Shown: positions 35,266 through 45,756, counted from the stretch's first letter. The stretch: DNA of 64,000 nucleotides from Streptomyces cadmiisoli (GCF_003261055.1 NZ_CP030073.1:6448001-6512000), one strand, 5' to 3'. A program made the numbers and translations. The notes: a model not told the origin generated them from the sequence alone.

Positions 35266-37053
35266 CCCGTCGCGGGTCAGCCGCCAGCCCACCGAGGCGA
35301 AGTCCTTCGGGTCCAGCACACCCTTCGCCGTCACCCACTCCGTGATCCGGGTGCGGATCTCCGTCGACTCCGACCACAGCTCCTGCGCGGACGCCACGTG
35401 CGGGAAGGCACCGCCGCCGTTGGCCCGGTAGTTGTTCACCGCGAACACGAACCGCCCGGCATCGTCCAGCGGAGCGCCGCCGTAGGCCAGGTTCACGATC
35501 CGCGAACCCGCCGGCCGGGCGATGTCGATCTCGTACGACACACCCGACACATAGTCGTAGTTGTAGTCCGGACGGCCCCCCGCGTTGGTCAGCGCGTCCA
35601 CGTCGACCACCGCGTCCGGCGCCGTCCGCACGAAGTACTCCGCCGAGTACTCCAGATACGCCCGCAGCTGCGCACCCGTCAGCACCTTGGCGACCAGCGT
35701 GTTGTCGTACACGTACAGACTCGACAGGTCCCGGACGGTCACCTCGCCCGCGGGGATCTGCGAGGTGCGGGAGAACGGCGACGCCTGCGCGATCACCGGC
35801 AGCGACGCGTGCTCCGTGCCCGCCAGCGCCGCCCTGACCACGTCCTCCTGCACCTTCGTGATCAGATCGATGATCGGCGCGTCCGTGCAGCGGGCCTCGA
35901 CGGTCGTCAGGGTCTGCGTCGCGGTACCGACGACCTGGTTGACGTACTCCACGACCTTCCGGTGCTCGTCCGACAGCAGCCCGGTGATCCTCGGATCGTC
36001 CTCGACCGTGCTGGAGTCGCGCAGCGACGCCCGCACCGACTCGACCCGCCACCCGCCCCGCTCCAGCACCAGCTCGAAGTCGAACAGCGTCAGCCGCTCG
36101 GCGTAGCACAGCGGCTCCGAAAGGACCACCGTCCGGCCGGTCCGCTCGTTGGTGACCAGCAGCTCCTCGATCTCCACGTGCGCGTGGCCGACCAGGATCG
36201 CGTCGATCCCCGGCACCCGCTGCGCGACCAGCGCCGCCGCGTTCTCGACGTACGGCAGCTGGTCACCGTACGACGACGTGCCGGACGAGCCGCTGTGCGC
36301 GGAGACCACCACCACGTCCGCACCCATCGACCGCAGCTTCGGCACCCACTTCGCCGCCTGCTCCTCGAGCCCCGGGAAAGCCAGCCTGCCCTGCACGTAC
36401 GCCTTGTCCCAGATCGCGATTCCCGGGTTCGTCAGCCCCAGCACCGCCACCTTCACCGGCGGCCCGCCCGGCACCCGGAAGGTCTTCATGAAGTACGGCG
36501 GGAAAGCCGGCCGCAGCGTCCGCGCGTCGACCGCGTTCGCGCCGAGCAGCGGGAAGTCGCACTGCTCCTCGAACCTGCGCAGTGTCTCGATGCCGTAGTT
36601 GAACTCGTGGTTGCCGAGCGCCACCGCGTCGTAGCCGATCGCGTTCATCGCCTGCGCCATCGGGTGCACGGGACCGCCCTCGGCGGTGATCGGGTCGACC
36701 TTGGCGTAGTAGTACGTCAGCGGGGTGCCCTGGATCGTGTCGCCCGCGTCCAGCAGCAGCGTGTTGCGGCGGCCCTTCTCCCGGCGCACCTGGTCGACCA
36801 GCGTGGAGATCCGGGCCAGCCCCTGCGCGTTGCCCTGGGCGTCGGAGTACTCCGCGTCCTTGAAGTAGTCCCAGTTGAAGACGCGTCCGTGCAGGTCGGT
36901 GGTGCCCATCACGGTGAGCGCGTACCGCTTCGCCGGCCTCGGCCGGCGGCTTCCCCCGACAGCCTGCGCCGCCGGGGCCGCCGCCCCGGCGACCGCCACC
37001 CCCGCTCCGGTCACGGCGGACTCCTTCAGGAACTTGCGGCGGTTCAGCGGCAT
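35251..37053 (-). CDS. Tat-exported bifunctional metallophosphatase/5'-nucleotidase
   Basis: A 600-residue calcineurin-like metallophosphatase that removes phosphate from extracellular nucleotides or cyclic nucleotides. The N-terminus NRRKFLKESAVTGAGVAVAG is a twin-arginine signal. The metal motifs are TTDLHGR (about 52-58), DAGDTIQG, GNHEFNYG and GHAHVEIEE. The 5'-nucleotidase C-terminal domain (about 380-600) supplies the nucleoside site with NGGGAFPH-type aromatic and glycine-rich loops. It resembles CpdB/YfkN-type 2',3'-cyclic phosphodiesterases. ATG at 37053 has GGAGGAG seven bases upstream. It is monocistronic, convergent with the hydroxylase gene. No PHO box was recognised upstream. 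Confidence 0.9.
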   Translation of the reverse strand: MPLNRRKFLKESAVTGAGVAVAGAAAPAAQAVGGSRRPRPAKRYALTVMGTTDLHGRVFNWDYFKDAEYSDAQGNAQGLARISTLVDQVRREKGRRNTLLLDAGDTIQGTPLTYYYAKVDPITAEGGPVHPMAQAMNAIGYDAVALGNHEFNYGIETLRRFEEQCDFPLLGANAVDARTLRPAFPPYFMKTFRVPGGPPVKVAVLGLTNPGIAIWDKAYVQGRLAFPGLEEQAAKWVPKLRSMGADVVVVSAHSGSSGTSSYGDQLPYVENAAALVAQRVPGIDAILVGHAHVEIEELLVTNERTGRTVVLSEPLCYAERLTLFDFELVLERGGWRVESVRASLRDSSTVEDDPRITGLLSDEHRKVVEYVNQVVGTATQTLTTVEARCTDAPIIDLITKVQEDVVRAALAGTEHASLPVIAQASPFSRTSQIPAGEVTVRDLSSLYVYDNTLVAKVLTGAQLRAYLEYSAEYFVRTAPDAVVDVDALTNAGGRPDYNYDYVSGVSYEIDIARPAGSRIVNLAYGGAPLDDAGRFVFAVNNYRANGGGAFPHVASAQELWSESTEIRTRITEWVTAKGVLDPKDFASVGWRLTRDGTPVF

Positions 37054-37217
37054 GTCGTGATCTCCTCCGGCGACGCATCGATGACGCGCGTAGACAGCGT
37101 GCGTAGATTCTGACCCGGACATGACCACACGCAACAGTCCCGCCGCATTTCGATCCGATGACCCGAACCGCCCACCGAACGGGCCACGGCACACCCCCCG
37201 CTGACACAGTGGAACGC

Positions 37218-37940
37218 ATGACCTCACCCACCGCCGACGAACCCCGCCCGCCCGCCGCCCCCCACGGCACCCCCGACGCCCCCCGCCTCGCCGTCCGCGG
37301 CGAAGCCCACCTCGAGGTCGACCCCGAGATCGCCCGCATCGGCATCGTCGTCACCGCCCGCGGCCGCGACCGGCGCTCCACCCTCGACGACCTCACCCAG
37401 CGCAACACCACCGCCCTCGACCTCGTCAAGTCCTACGGCGAAGCCGTCGAACACATCGAGACCGGCGCCTTCTCCATCACCCCCGAACTCACCGGACACG
37501 GCCGCGGCGAACGCGTCCGCAGCTACCACGGCCGCGTCCACATCACCGCCGAGCTGACCGACTTCACCGCCCTCGGCGAACTCACCACCCGACTCGCCGA
37601 CCTCGACCTCACCCGCGTCGACGGCCCCTGGTGGACCCTGCGCCCCGACTCACCCGCCCACCGGCAGGCACGCCGGCAAGCCGTCCACGACGCCGTACAG
37701 CGCGCCCGCGAGTACGCCGAAGCCCTCGGCACCACCCTCGCCGCCCTCGTCGAACTCGCCGACCTCGGAGCCGAAGGCCCCCAGCCCTTCCCCGCCGCCC
37801 AGACCGGCCGGATGCGCTCCATGGCCTACGCCGCCACCGCCGAGGACACCACCGCCGCACCCCTCGACCTGGAACCCCAGCGACAACATGTGTACGCCCA
37901 GGTCAACGCCCGATTCACGATGGTGCCGCCCCGGCTGTGA
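37218..37940 (+). CDS. SIMPL domain (DUF541) protein
   Basis: A 240-residue protein of the SIMPL/DUF541 family, whose bacterial members are poorly characterised. PRLAVRGEAHLEVDPEIARIG (about 26-46) starts the domain. DLVKSYGEAVEHIETGAFSI and RSYHGRVHITAEL follow the usual pattern, and the last 60 residues contain a duplicated strand set ending HVYAQVNARFTMVPPRL. Unlike many family members it has no signal peptide or lipobox, so it is probably cytoplasmic. ATG at 37218 is preceded by GTGGAACGC, a weak binding site. Divergent from the 5'-nucleotidase. No function can be assigned beyond the family. Confidence 0.82.
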   Translation: MTSPTADEPRPPAAPHGTPDAPRLAVRGEAHLEVDPEIARIGIVVTARGRDRRSTLDDLTQRNTTALDLVKSYGEAVEHIETGAFSITPELTGHGRGERVRSYHGRVHITAELTDFTALGELTTRLADLDLTRVDGPWWTLRPDSPAHRQARRQAVHDAVQRAREYAEALGTTLAALVELADLGAEGPQPFPAAQTGRMRSMAYAATAEDTTAAPLDLEPQRQHVYAQVNARFTMVPPRL

Positions 37941-38122
37941 CCGCCATTTCGAATATCCGCCCCGGGGCGAAATCACCGCCGAAAATGCGCGAGGGCGCCG
38001 AAATGCTCATCGGAGCGCCCCACCGCACAATTCAACACTTGTCAACACCCCTTCACGCAAAGGTTGTTGAGTAGTCACGCCCGACCAATTCTCTACCCAC
38101 CGGTAAGGCCTAGGCTCGAATC
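37941..38122. promoter_or_regulatory. pyk: pyk upstream region
   Basis: Contains a 12-bp palindrome CGCCCCGGGGCG (37958-37969) and a TCAACA/TGTTGA inverted pair around 38033-38070. There is also a TAGGCT hexamer (38111-38116) just 6 bases before the pyk ATG. With no Shine-Dalgarno sequence visible, a leaderless pyk mRNA is a possibility. Confidence 0.35.
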
Positions 38123-39553
38123 ATGCGCCGAGCAAAGATCGTCTGTACTCTGGGCCCCGCCACCGACTCGTACGACCAGATCAAAGCCCTGGTCGAAGCC
38201 GGAATGGACGTCGCCCGATTCAACCTCAGCCACGGCACCTACGCCGAGCACGAGGAGCGCTACCAGCACGTCCGCAAAGCCGCCGACGAAACAGGCCGAA
38301 GCGTCGGTGTCCTCGCCGACCTTCAAGGCCCGAAGATCCGCCTCGGCAGATTCACCGAAGGCCCCGTACTCCTTGAACGCGGCGACACCTTCACCATCAC
38401 CGTCGAAGACGGCGCCGAAGGCGACCGCCACTCCTGCGGAACCACCTACGAAGGCCTCGCCGCCGACGTCACCCCCGGCGAACGCATCCTCGTCGACGAC
38501 GGCAAAGTCTGCCTGCAAGTCACCGACGTCGACGGACCCCGCGTCCACACCAAGGTCGTAGAAGGCGGCATCGTCTCCGACCACAAGGGCCTCAACCTGC
38601 CCGGCGTCGCCGTCTCCGTCCCCGCGCTGTCCGTCAAGGACCAGTCCGACCTGCGCTGGGCCCTGCGTACCGGATTCGACGTCATCGCCCTGTCCTTCGT
38701 CCGCAGCGGCCGCGACATCAGGGACGTCCACCGCATCATGGCCGAGGAGGGCCGCCGCCTCCCGGTCATCGCCAAGGTCGAGAAGCCCCAGGCCGTCGAC
38801 GCCATCGACGACATCGTCGCCGCCTTCGACGGCATCATGGTGGCCCGCGGCGACCTCGGCGTCGAAATGCCCCTGGAGCAGGTCCCCATCGTCCAGAAGC
38901 GCGCGATCAAGCTCGCCCGGCGCAACGCCAAACCGGTCATCGTCGCCACCCAGATGCTCGACTCGATGATCGACAACTCCCGCCCCACCCGCGCCGAGGC
39001 CAGCGACGTCGCCAACGCCGTCATCGACGGCACCGACGCCGTGATGCTCTCCGGCGAGACGAGCGTCGGCAAACACCCCGTCGAGACCGTCCGGACCATG
39101 GCCAAGATCGTCGAGGCGGCCGAGGAGGACATCCTGGCCAAGGGCCTCCCGCCGCTCACCGAACGCAACAAGCCCCGCACCCAGGGCGGCGCCGTCGCCC
39201 GCGCCGCCGCCGAGATGGGCGACTTCCTCGGCGCGAAGTTCCTGGTCGCCTTCACCCAGTCCGGCGACACGGCCCGCCGCCTGTCCCGCTACCGCTCGCC
39301 CATCCCCCTCCTCGCCTTCACCTCGGAGCAGGGGACACGCTCGCAACTGAGCCTGACCTGGGGAGCGGAGACCTTCCTCGGTCCCTACGTGGACTCCACC
39401 GACGCGATGGTCCACCAGGTGGACGACCTCCTGACCAAGTACGGCCGCTGCCAGAGGGGCGACACCGTGGTCATCACCGCGGGCTCACCCCCCGGAGTGC
39501 CCGGCACCACGAACATGGTCCGCGTCCACCACATCGGCGAGAGCACGACGTAG
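38123..39553 (+). CDS. pyk: Pyruvate kinase
   Basis: A 476-residue glycolytic enzyme converting phosphoenolpyruvate and ADP to pyruvate and ATP. MRRAKIVCTLGPATDSYDQI is the usual start; ADLQGPKIRLGRF binds nucleotide. The signature VIAKVEKPQAVDAIDDIV has the catalytic Lys, and MVARGDLGVEMPLEQVP binds metal and phosphoenolpyruvate. ATQMLDSMIDNSRPTRAEAS and GTDAVMLSGETSVGKHPVE follow. The C-terminal domain ends normally near 470. No ribosome binding site precedes the ATG, and a TAGGCT element lies directly upstream. It is followed 42 bases later by the convergent LAGLIDADG-type gene. Confidence 0.97.
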   Translation: MRRAKIVCTLGPATDSYDQIKALVEAGMDVARFNLSHGTYAEHEERYQHVRKAADETGRSVGVLADLQGPKIRLGRFTEGPVLLERGDTFTITVEDGAEGDRHSCGTTYEGLAADVTPGERILVDDGKVCLQVTDVDGPRVHTKVVEGGIVSDHKGLNLPGVAVSVPALSVKDQSDLRWALRTGFDVIALSFVRSGRDIRDVHRIMAEEGRRLPVIAKVEKPQAVDAIDDIVAAFDGIMVARGDLGVEMPLEQVPIVQKRAIKLARRNAKPVIVATQMLDSMIDNSRPTRAEASDVANAVIDGTDAVMLSGETSVGKHPVETVRTMAKIVEAAEEDILAKGLPPLTERNKPRTQGGAVARAAAEMGDFLGAKFLVAFTQSGDTARRLSRYRSPIPLLAFTSEQGTRSQLSLTWGAETFLGPYVDSTDAMVHQVDDLLTKYGRCQRGDTVVITAGSPPGVPGTTNMVRVHHIGESTT

Positions 39554-39595
39554 CCGACGGTCTCGATCGGGGTCCTTCGGCGGCGAGGGGACCGT

Positions 39596-40351
39596 TCAGT
39601 GCTTGGAACCCACATGGGCATCCATCAGGCCGACCGAGGCCCTGCGGGCCACCGAGGCATTGAACGGCTCACCGCCGCGCCGCAGAATGCTCCATTCGAC
39701 ACCGACCCGGTCGAGCGCCTGGGTGAAAAGCCGCCGGATGTCGTCCGACTTGTTGGTGAAGAAGTACCGCGGATACTCGTACCGTTTGCGCTCACCGCCG
39801 ACCGGACGCGTCGTCCAATTGATGACCCGGCATCCGTCCGAATGCACGAGACCACGGATGAACTCCCACGGGAACGCATCGACGATCTCCCGCTGCCAGG
39901 GTTCGAGGACAATGGCCCGCTCGTGCTTCTTGCCGGGGCCGTGCTGGGGGAAAAGCGCCGGCCAGTGGCGCCAGTAGCTGGTCACGGTCACACAGCCCTG
40001 TTTGGGCACGGTGTGCACACGCACCCCGGGGCGCACCCGCAGAATGGCGTCCCGGCATTCCTGGATGAGGCCGGGCCAGGCGTCCGCGCAGAAGACGCGG
40101 AGGTAGTGGCCGCCTCGCGGGTGAGGACTGACGCACCCGTCGCCCAGATAGAGGCCCAGAAGGTAGGCGTACGCCTGTTGGTCGGCCGGCGGGCCCGGCG
40201 CCGGCTGGGTCATGCGGGGCAAGGGCTCCATCCGGTCCTGCCAGGAACGGATGGCCGCACGCGAGATGCCCGTCTCGCGGCTCACCGAATTGAGACTGCG
40301 GCCCTGGCCGACGAGTGCGAGTGCCCGCGCGCGTGTGCCGATGTCGTACAT
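39596..40351 (-). CDS. HTH plus double LAGLIDADG-type protein (free-standing homing-endonuclease-like)
   Basis: A protein of about 251 residues. Residues 8-38 form a resolvase-like helix-turn-helix (ALALVGQGRSLNSVSRETGI then SRAAIRSWQ). Two LAGLIDADG-like helices follow about 100 residues apart: YLLGLYLGDG (63-72) and FIRGLVHSDG (164-173), each ending in the metal-binding acidic residue. That spacing and the single chain fit a monomeric LAGLIDADG nuclease fold. It is not inside an intron or intein, and it lies next to a tRNA gene. It could be a nuclease or a domesticated DNA-binding regulator. ATG at 40351 has no ribosome binding site; GTG at 40384 is an alternative. Confidence 0.78.
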   Translation of the reverse strand: MYDIGTRARALALVGQGRSLNSVSRETGISRAAIRSWQDRMEPLPRMTQPAPGPPADQQAYAYLLGLYLGDGCVSPHPRGGHYLRVFCADAWPGLIQECRDAILRVRPGVRVHTVPKQGCVTVTSYWRHWPALFPQHGPGKKHERAIVLEPWQREIVDAFPWEFIRGLVHSDGCRVINWTTRPVGGERKRYEYPRYFFTNKSDDIRRLFTQALDRVGVEWSILRRGGEPFNASVARRASVGLMDAHVGSKH

Positions 40352-40456
40352 GTGGTCACTGTGCGAAGGGGATGGCCGCGACACGCGGTAGCGAGCAGAT
40401 ATTCACCAGAACGTGGAGATCCGCTTCAGGGAGTGACCTTGGAAAACAAGGAAAAG

Positions 40457-40531
40457 TGCCCCGGGTCGGACTCGAACCGACACTGTACGGGTTTTGAATC
40501 CGTTGCCTGCTGCCAATTGGGCTACCGGGGC
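40457..40531 (-). tRNA. tRNA with anticodon CAA (Leu by anticodon), short variable loop
   Basis: The minus strand folds as a full cloverleaf of 75 nt. Its acceptor is GCCCCGG with CCGGGGC (7 bp), and it has a 3-bp D stem with an AATTGGCAGC loop. The anticodon stem ACGGA/CCCGT contains loop TTCAAAA (anticodon CAA, codon UUG), and the T arm is GTCGG-TTCGAGT-CCGAC. The discriminator is A; CCA is not encoded. The variable loop is only 5 nt, whereas bacterial tRNA-Leu normally has a long variable arm. The last anticodon-stem pair is A-C mismatched. An automatic caller would label it tRNA-Leu(CAA). Confidence 0.85.
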
Positions 40532-40630
40532 TCGCAGAATCAAAGGTTTCCCTTGACCCTCCGCGCGTCCACCTTACCGCAGCTAGGTAGGCTCTTGGGA
40601 GCAGCACCCCTGCCTGACCAAGGAGCCCCC

Positions 40631-41299
40631 GTGACCGCCCCCGAGTCGCCCCAGCCCGTAGACGCGCCCGACGACGACAAGTCGCACGTGCCTCCGCTGA
40701 CGACCCGTGTCGTCATCGCCGAGGACGAGGCCCTGATCCGGCTCGACCTCAAAGAGATGCTGGAGGAGGAGGGCTACACGGTCGTCGGCGAGGCCGGTGA
40801 CGGTGAGCAGGCCGTGGAGCTCGCCCGCGAGCACAAGCCCGACCTCGTGATCCTCGATGTGAAGATGCCCAAGCTGGACGGTATCTCCGCGGCGGAGAAG
40901 ATCACCGAGGAGTCGATCGCGCCGGTGCTGATGCTGACCGCCTTCTCGCAGCGTGACCTCGTCGAGCGGGCCCGGGACGCGGGTGCGATGGCGTATCTGG
41001 TGAAGCCGTTCAGCAAGAGCGACGTCGTTCCGGCGATCGAGATGGCGGTGTCGCGGTACACCCAGCTGAAGGAGTTGGAGAAGGAGGTCGCGGACCTCAG
41101 CCAGCGGCTGGAGACGCGCAAGCTGGTCGACCGGGCGAAGTCGATTCTGCAGACGGAGTACGGGCTGACGGAGCCGGCCGCGTTCCGGTGGATCCAGAAG
41201 ACCTCCATGGACCGGCGGATGTCCATGCAGCAGGTGGCCGAGGCGGTCATCGAGGACGCCGCCGAGAAGAAGGCGGGCAAGGCCGCGGACAAGGGCTGA
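40631..41299 (+). CDS. pdtaR: ANTAR-domain response regulator (PdtaR-like)
   Basis: A 222-residue two-domain regulator. The receiver domain (about 24-142) has VVIAEDEALIR, the phosphorylated D76 in LVILDVKMP and K125 in YLVKPFSKSD. A coiled coil (KELEKEVADLSQRLETRKL) leads to the C-terminal ANTAR RNA-binding domain (about 155-212, KLVDRAKSILQTEYGLTEPA then AFRWIQKTSMDRRMSMQQVA). It corresponds to PdtaR of mycobacteria, which binds RNA hairpins and causes antitermination when phosphorylated by PdtaS. No kinase gene is beside it. GTG at 40631 follows AAGGAG at ideal spacing. A bidirectional terminator separates it from livF. Confidence 0.93.
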   Translation: MTAPESPQPVDAPDDDKSHVPPLTTRVVIAEDEALIRLDLKEMLEEEGYTVVGEAGDGEQAVELAREHKPDLVILDVKMPKLDGISAAEKITEESIAPVLMLTAFSQRDLVERARDAGAMAYLVKPFSKSDVVPAIEMAVSRYTQLKELEKEVADLSQRLETRKLVDRAKSILQTEYGLTEPAAFRWIQKTSMDRRMSMQQVAEAVIEDAAEKKAGKAADKG

Positions 41300-41320
41300 G
41301 TGCTCGCGGTGACATGACGA

Positions 41321-41350
41321 GGCCCGCGTCCCCCGGTGGGGGCGCGGGCC
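41321..41350. terminator. Bidirectional terminator between pdtaR and livF
   Basis: GGCCCGCG then CCCCC on the left (41321-41334) pair with GGGGG then GCGGGCC on the right (41338-41350) across a GGT loop, with one unpaired base. It lies between convergent genes. Confidence 0.8.
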
Positions 41351-41370
41351 TTGTCGTGCCGGCTGTGGGC

Positions 41371-42986
<1,616 letters not shown>

Positions 42987-42989
42987 GGG

Positions 42990-44816
42990 TCAGGCCCCTG
43001 CCTTGCTGAGGACTGTGGGTGCTTCCGTCTCTTCGTGGAATTCGAGCTGGCGGCGCCGGTTGGGGATGAGGCCTTCCGGGCGGAAGCGCATCAGCAGGAC
43101 GAGCGCGAGGCCGAAGGCGAAGAGCTGGTAGTCGCCGAGGAACTGGAGCTTGGCGGGGATGAGGTAGAGCAGTGCGGCGCCGACGAGGGGGCCGCTGATG
43201 GTGCCCATGCCGCCGAGGACGACGGCGGCGAGGAGGAACGCCGAGTTGGGCGGGACCACGTGGGCGAACTGGTACTGCTCGGGTGTCACGGTGTAGGTGA
43301 CGTGTGCCTGGACGGTGCCGGCGAGGCCGGCGAGTGCGGCGCCGAGGGCGAAGGCGATGAGCTTGACGCGGAAGCCGTTGATGCCCATGGCGAGGGCGGC
43401 GGTCTCGTCCTCGCGGATGGCGATCCAGGCCCGGCCGATGCGGGAGTCGCTGCTGCGTCGGAAGACGACCACGACGATCAGCGTGATGAGCAGCATCAGC
43501 AGGAAGTAGTTGGCGAAGCGGGCGATGGTGAACCCGCCGATGGTGTGTTCCTGGCCGAAGTCGAAGCCGAGGATGTTGAGGTTGGGGATCGACGAGATGC
43601 CGTTGGAGCCGTTGGTGATGTCGGGTCCTGAGGTGCCGTCCATGTTGAGGACGGTGATGCGGAAGATCTCACCGAAGCCGAGGGTGACGATGGCGAGGTA
43701 GTCGCCGCGCAGCCGCAGGGTGGGGGCGCCGATGATGACGCCGAAGATCATGGCGACGGCGGCGCCGAGCAGGGCGGAGGCCCAGAACGGGAGTTGGATG
43801 TCGAAGGGTGAGGAGGGGGAGCCGGAGACCATGGCCGCGGTGTAGGCGCCGACGCCGAGGAAGGCGACGTATCCGAGGTCGAGGAGGCCGGCGAGGCCGA
43901 CGACGATGTTCAGGCCGAGGGCGACGGTGGCGAAGATCAGGATGTAGACGCCGATCGTCGCGTACTGGTCGTCGCTCTGGGTGAAGGGGAAGGCGGCGGC
44001 GGCGACGAACGCGCCGATCATGGTGACGTTGCGGTGCTTGCCGGTGAGGGCCGAGACGCGGCCCACGAGGCCGGCCTTGGCGGCGGCGGTGAAGCCGAAG
44101 CCGGCGGTGATCAGGAAGCCGATGAAGAGTTCGTCGTACTCGGTGCCGATGCCGTAGGTGAAGACGATGAGGCCGACGGCGAGTGCGGCGACGATGACGA
44201 GGATCTCGGCGTACGGGGGGAGTTTGCGGGCGGGGGCCGACGTGCCGGTGGCGAGGCCGGCCTTGATGACGGCGCCGGCGCCGCGCAGTTGCTGGCGGAG
44301 GCGTTCCTGGGCGGTGTCGTCGGGGTCGATGTGTTCGGGGGCCGGCCACTGGAAGGGCAGGGCGAACGCGCCGAGTGCGGCGGCGAGTGTGGCGAGGGCC
44401 GCGATCCAGCCGCCGGGTTCGAGGTTGACGAGTCCGCCGAGCTGGGCGCTGATCGCGAGGATCGTGTACCAGGCGGTGGCGAAGGCGCCGAAGGCGGAGA
44501 GCCGGAGGGCGCTGTCGGCGCCGGCGGGGGTGAGCCAGCCCAGGCCCTTGACGCCGTAGGAGGCGAGGCCGAACAGGGTGGTGAGGAGGCCGCCGATGAG
44601 GACGAGGACCTGGAGGCCGCCGGGGTAGCCGTAGACGGTGAGGTCGCCGGGGAATTCGGAGGTCCAGGTCCAGGCGAGGAACGTGGAGGCGATGGTGAGG
44701 ACGCCGCCGCCGGTGGCGAGGGCGCGGCCGATGTGCGGGGGGATCCCGATGAGTCCGGCGTGCTTGCCGGTGTCGACCGTGTGCGGGGTCTCGGGTGCAG
44801 TGGTCTGTGTGGTCAT
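42990..44816 (-). CDS. livM: Branched-chain amino acid ABC transporter permease LivM, with long N-terminal membrane extension
   Basis: A 608-residue inner-membrane permease. The LivM core starts near residue 283 (IGVYILIFATVALGLNIVVG) and has about eight helices plus the EAA-like loop (SRIGRAWIAIREDETAALAM). It ends LLMRFRPEGLIPNRRRQLEF. The first 280 residues are unusual for the family: about seven extra hydrophobic segments between residues 30 and 280, with a charged stretch PEHIDPDDTAQERLRQQLRG near 165. ATG at 44816 is the first plausible start, and the livH stop is 7 bases upstream. The extension may be an actinobacterial addition; its role is unknown. Confidence 0.93.
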   Translation of the reverse strand: MTTQTTAPETPHTVDTGKHAGLIGIPPHIGRALATGGGVLTIASTFLAWTWTSEFPGDLTVYGYPGGLQVLVLIGGLLTTLFGLASYGVKGLGWLTPAGADSALRLSAFGAFATAWYTILAISAQLGGLVNLEPGGWIAALATLAAALGAFALPFQWPAPEHIDPDDTAQERLRQQLRGAGAVIKAGLATGTSAPARKLPPYAEILVIVAALAVGLIVFTYGIGTEYDELFIGFLITAGFGFTAAAKAGLVGRVSALTGKHRNVTMIGAFVAAAAFPFTQSDDQYATIGVYILIFATVALGLNIVVGLAGLLDLGYVAFLGVGAYTAAMVSGSPSSPFDIQLPFWASALLGAAVAMIFGVIIGAPTLRLRGDYLAIVTLGFGEIFRITVLNMDGTSGPDITNGSNGISSIPNLNILGFDFGQEHTIGGFTIARFANYFLLMLLITLIVVVVFRRSSDSRIGRAWIAIREDETAALAMGINGFRVKLIAFALGAALAGLAGTVQAHVTYTVTPEQYQFAHVVPPNSAFLLAAVVLGGMGTISGPLVGAALLYLIPAKLQFLGDYQLFAFGLALVLLMRFRPEGLIPNRRRQLEFHEETEAPTVLSKAGA

Positions 44817-44823
44817 CGGTGGA

Positions 44824-45756
44824 TCACGCCCTGTCCGCGACGCGCTCGCCGAGCAGGCCCTGTGGCCTGAAGAGGAGCACGAGGATGAGGAGTACGAACG
44901 CCCAGACGTTGGCCCAGGACTGGCTGCCGAACTGCTCCATGCCGGGGATCTCGGAGATGTAGGCGGTGGAGAGGGCTTCGGCGACGCCGAGGACGACACC
45001 GCCGAGCATGGCGCCGTAGATGTTGCCGATGCCGCCGAGGACGGCCGCGGTGAAGGCCTTGAGGCCGAGGATGAAGCCCATGCGGAACTGGACTTCGCCG
45101 TACTTCAGGCCGTAGGCGACGGCGCCGATGGCGGCGAAGGTCGCGCCGAGGGCGAACGCGACCACGATGATGCGGTCGGTGTTGATGCCCATGAGCTTGG
45201 CGGTGTCCGGGTCCTGCGCGGTGGCCTGCATGCCGCGGCCGGTGCGGGTCTTCATCACGAAGTACGCGAGGATCGCCATGCTGATCGGGGCGGCGACGAG
45301 CAGGAAGACGTCACCGGTCTGGATGGTGACGCTGCCGATCTCGAACGGGCCGCCGTGGATCTGCGGGAAGGTGATCGCGGAGCGGGCGTCCGGGTACCAG
45401 GCCCAGACGGCCTGCTGCAGGGCGAGCGAGAGCCCGATCGCGGTGATGAGGGGCGCAAGGCGTGGCGCGGTGCGCAGGGGGCGGTAGGCGAACCGTTCCG
45501 CTCCCACGGCGACAAGGACGGCGACGATGATGCCTCCGATGAGCATCAGCGGGAGCGCCACCCATATGTTCGTGCCGTCGGGCAGCACGTACAGGTAGAT
45601 GGTGAGGGCGCCGAAGCCACCCACCATGAAGATCTCGCCGTGGGCGAAGTTGATGAGCTGGACGATGCCATAGACCATCGTGTAGCCGATGGCGACCAGC
45701 CCGTACATAGATCCTAGTAGCAGGCCGTTGACCAGCTGCTGCGGCAGTTCGTTCAC
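44824..45756 (-). CDS. livH: Branched-chain amino acid ABC transporter permease LivH
   Basis: A 310-residue permease forming the channel with LivM. The N-terminus LPQQLVNGLLLGSMYGLVAI and the segment INFAHGEIFMVGGF are diagnostic; the cytoplasmic coupling loop GRGMQATAQDPDTAKLMGIN is clear. About eight hydrophobic helices are visible and the end FRPQGLLGERVADRA is normal. GTG at 45756 follows GGAGG at seven bases. The binding-protein gene lies 115 bases upstream on the same strand. Substrates inferred from the family: leucine, isoleucine, valine or related amides. Confidence 0.95.
   Translation of the reverse strand: MNELPQQLVNGLLLGSMYGLVAIGYTMVYGIVQLINFAHGEIFMVGGFGALTIYLYVLPDGTNIWVALPLMLIGGIIVAVLVAVGAERFAYRPLRTAPRLAPLITAIGLSLALQQAVWAWYPDARSAITFPQIHGGPFEIGSVTIQTGDVFLLVAAPISMAILAYFVMKTRTGRGMQATAQDPDTAKLMGINTDRIIVVAFALGATFAAIGAVAYGLKYGEVQFRMGFILGLKAFTAAVLGGIGNIYGAMLGGVVLGVAEALSTAYISEIPGMEQFGSQSWANVWAFVLLILVLLFRPQGLLGERVADRA

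Noticed and set aside
40315..40497. Short plus-strand frame ending GKVPRVGLEPTLYGF
   Set aside because: It runs through the tRNA; this VGLEPT-type peptide is a familiar false translation of a tRNA complement.
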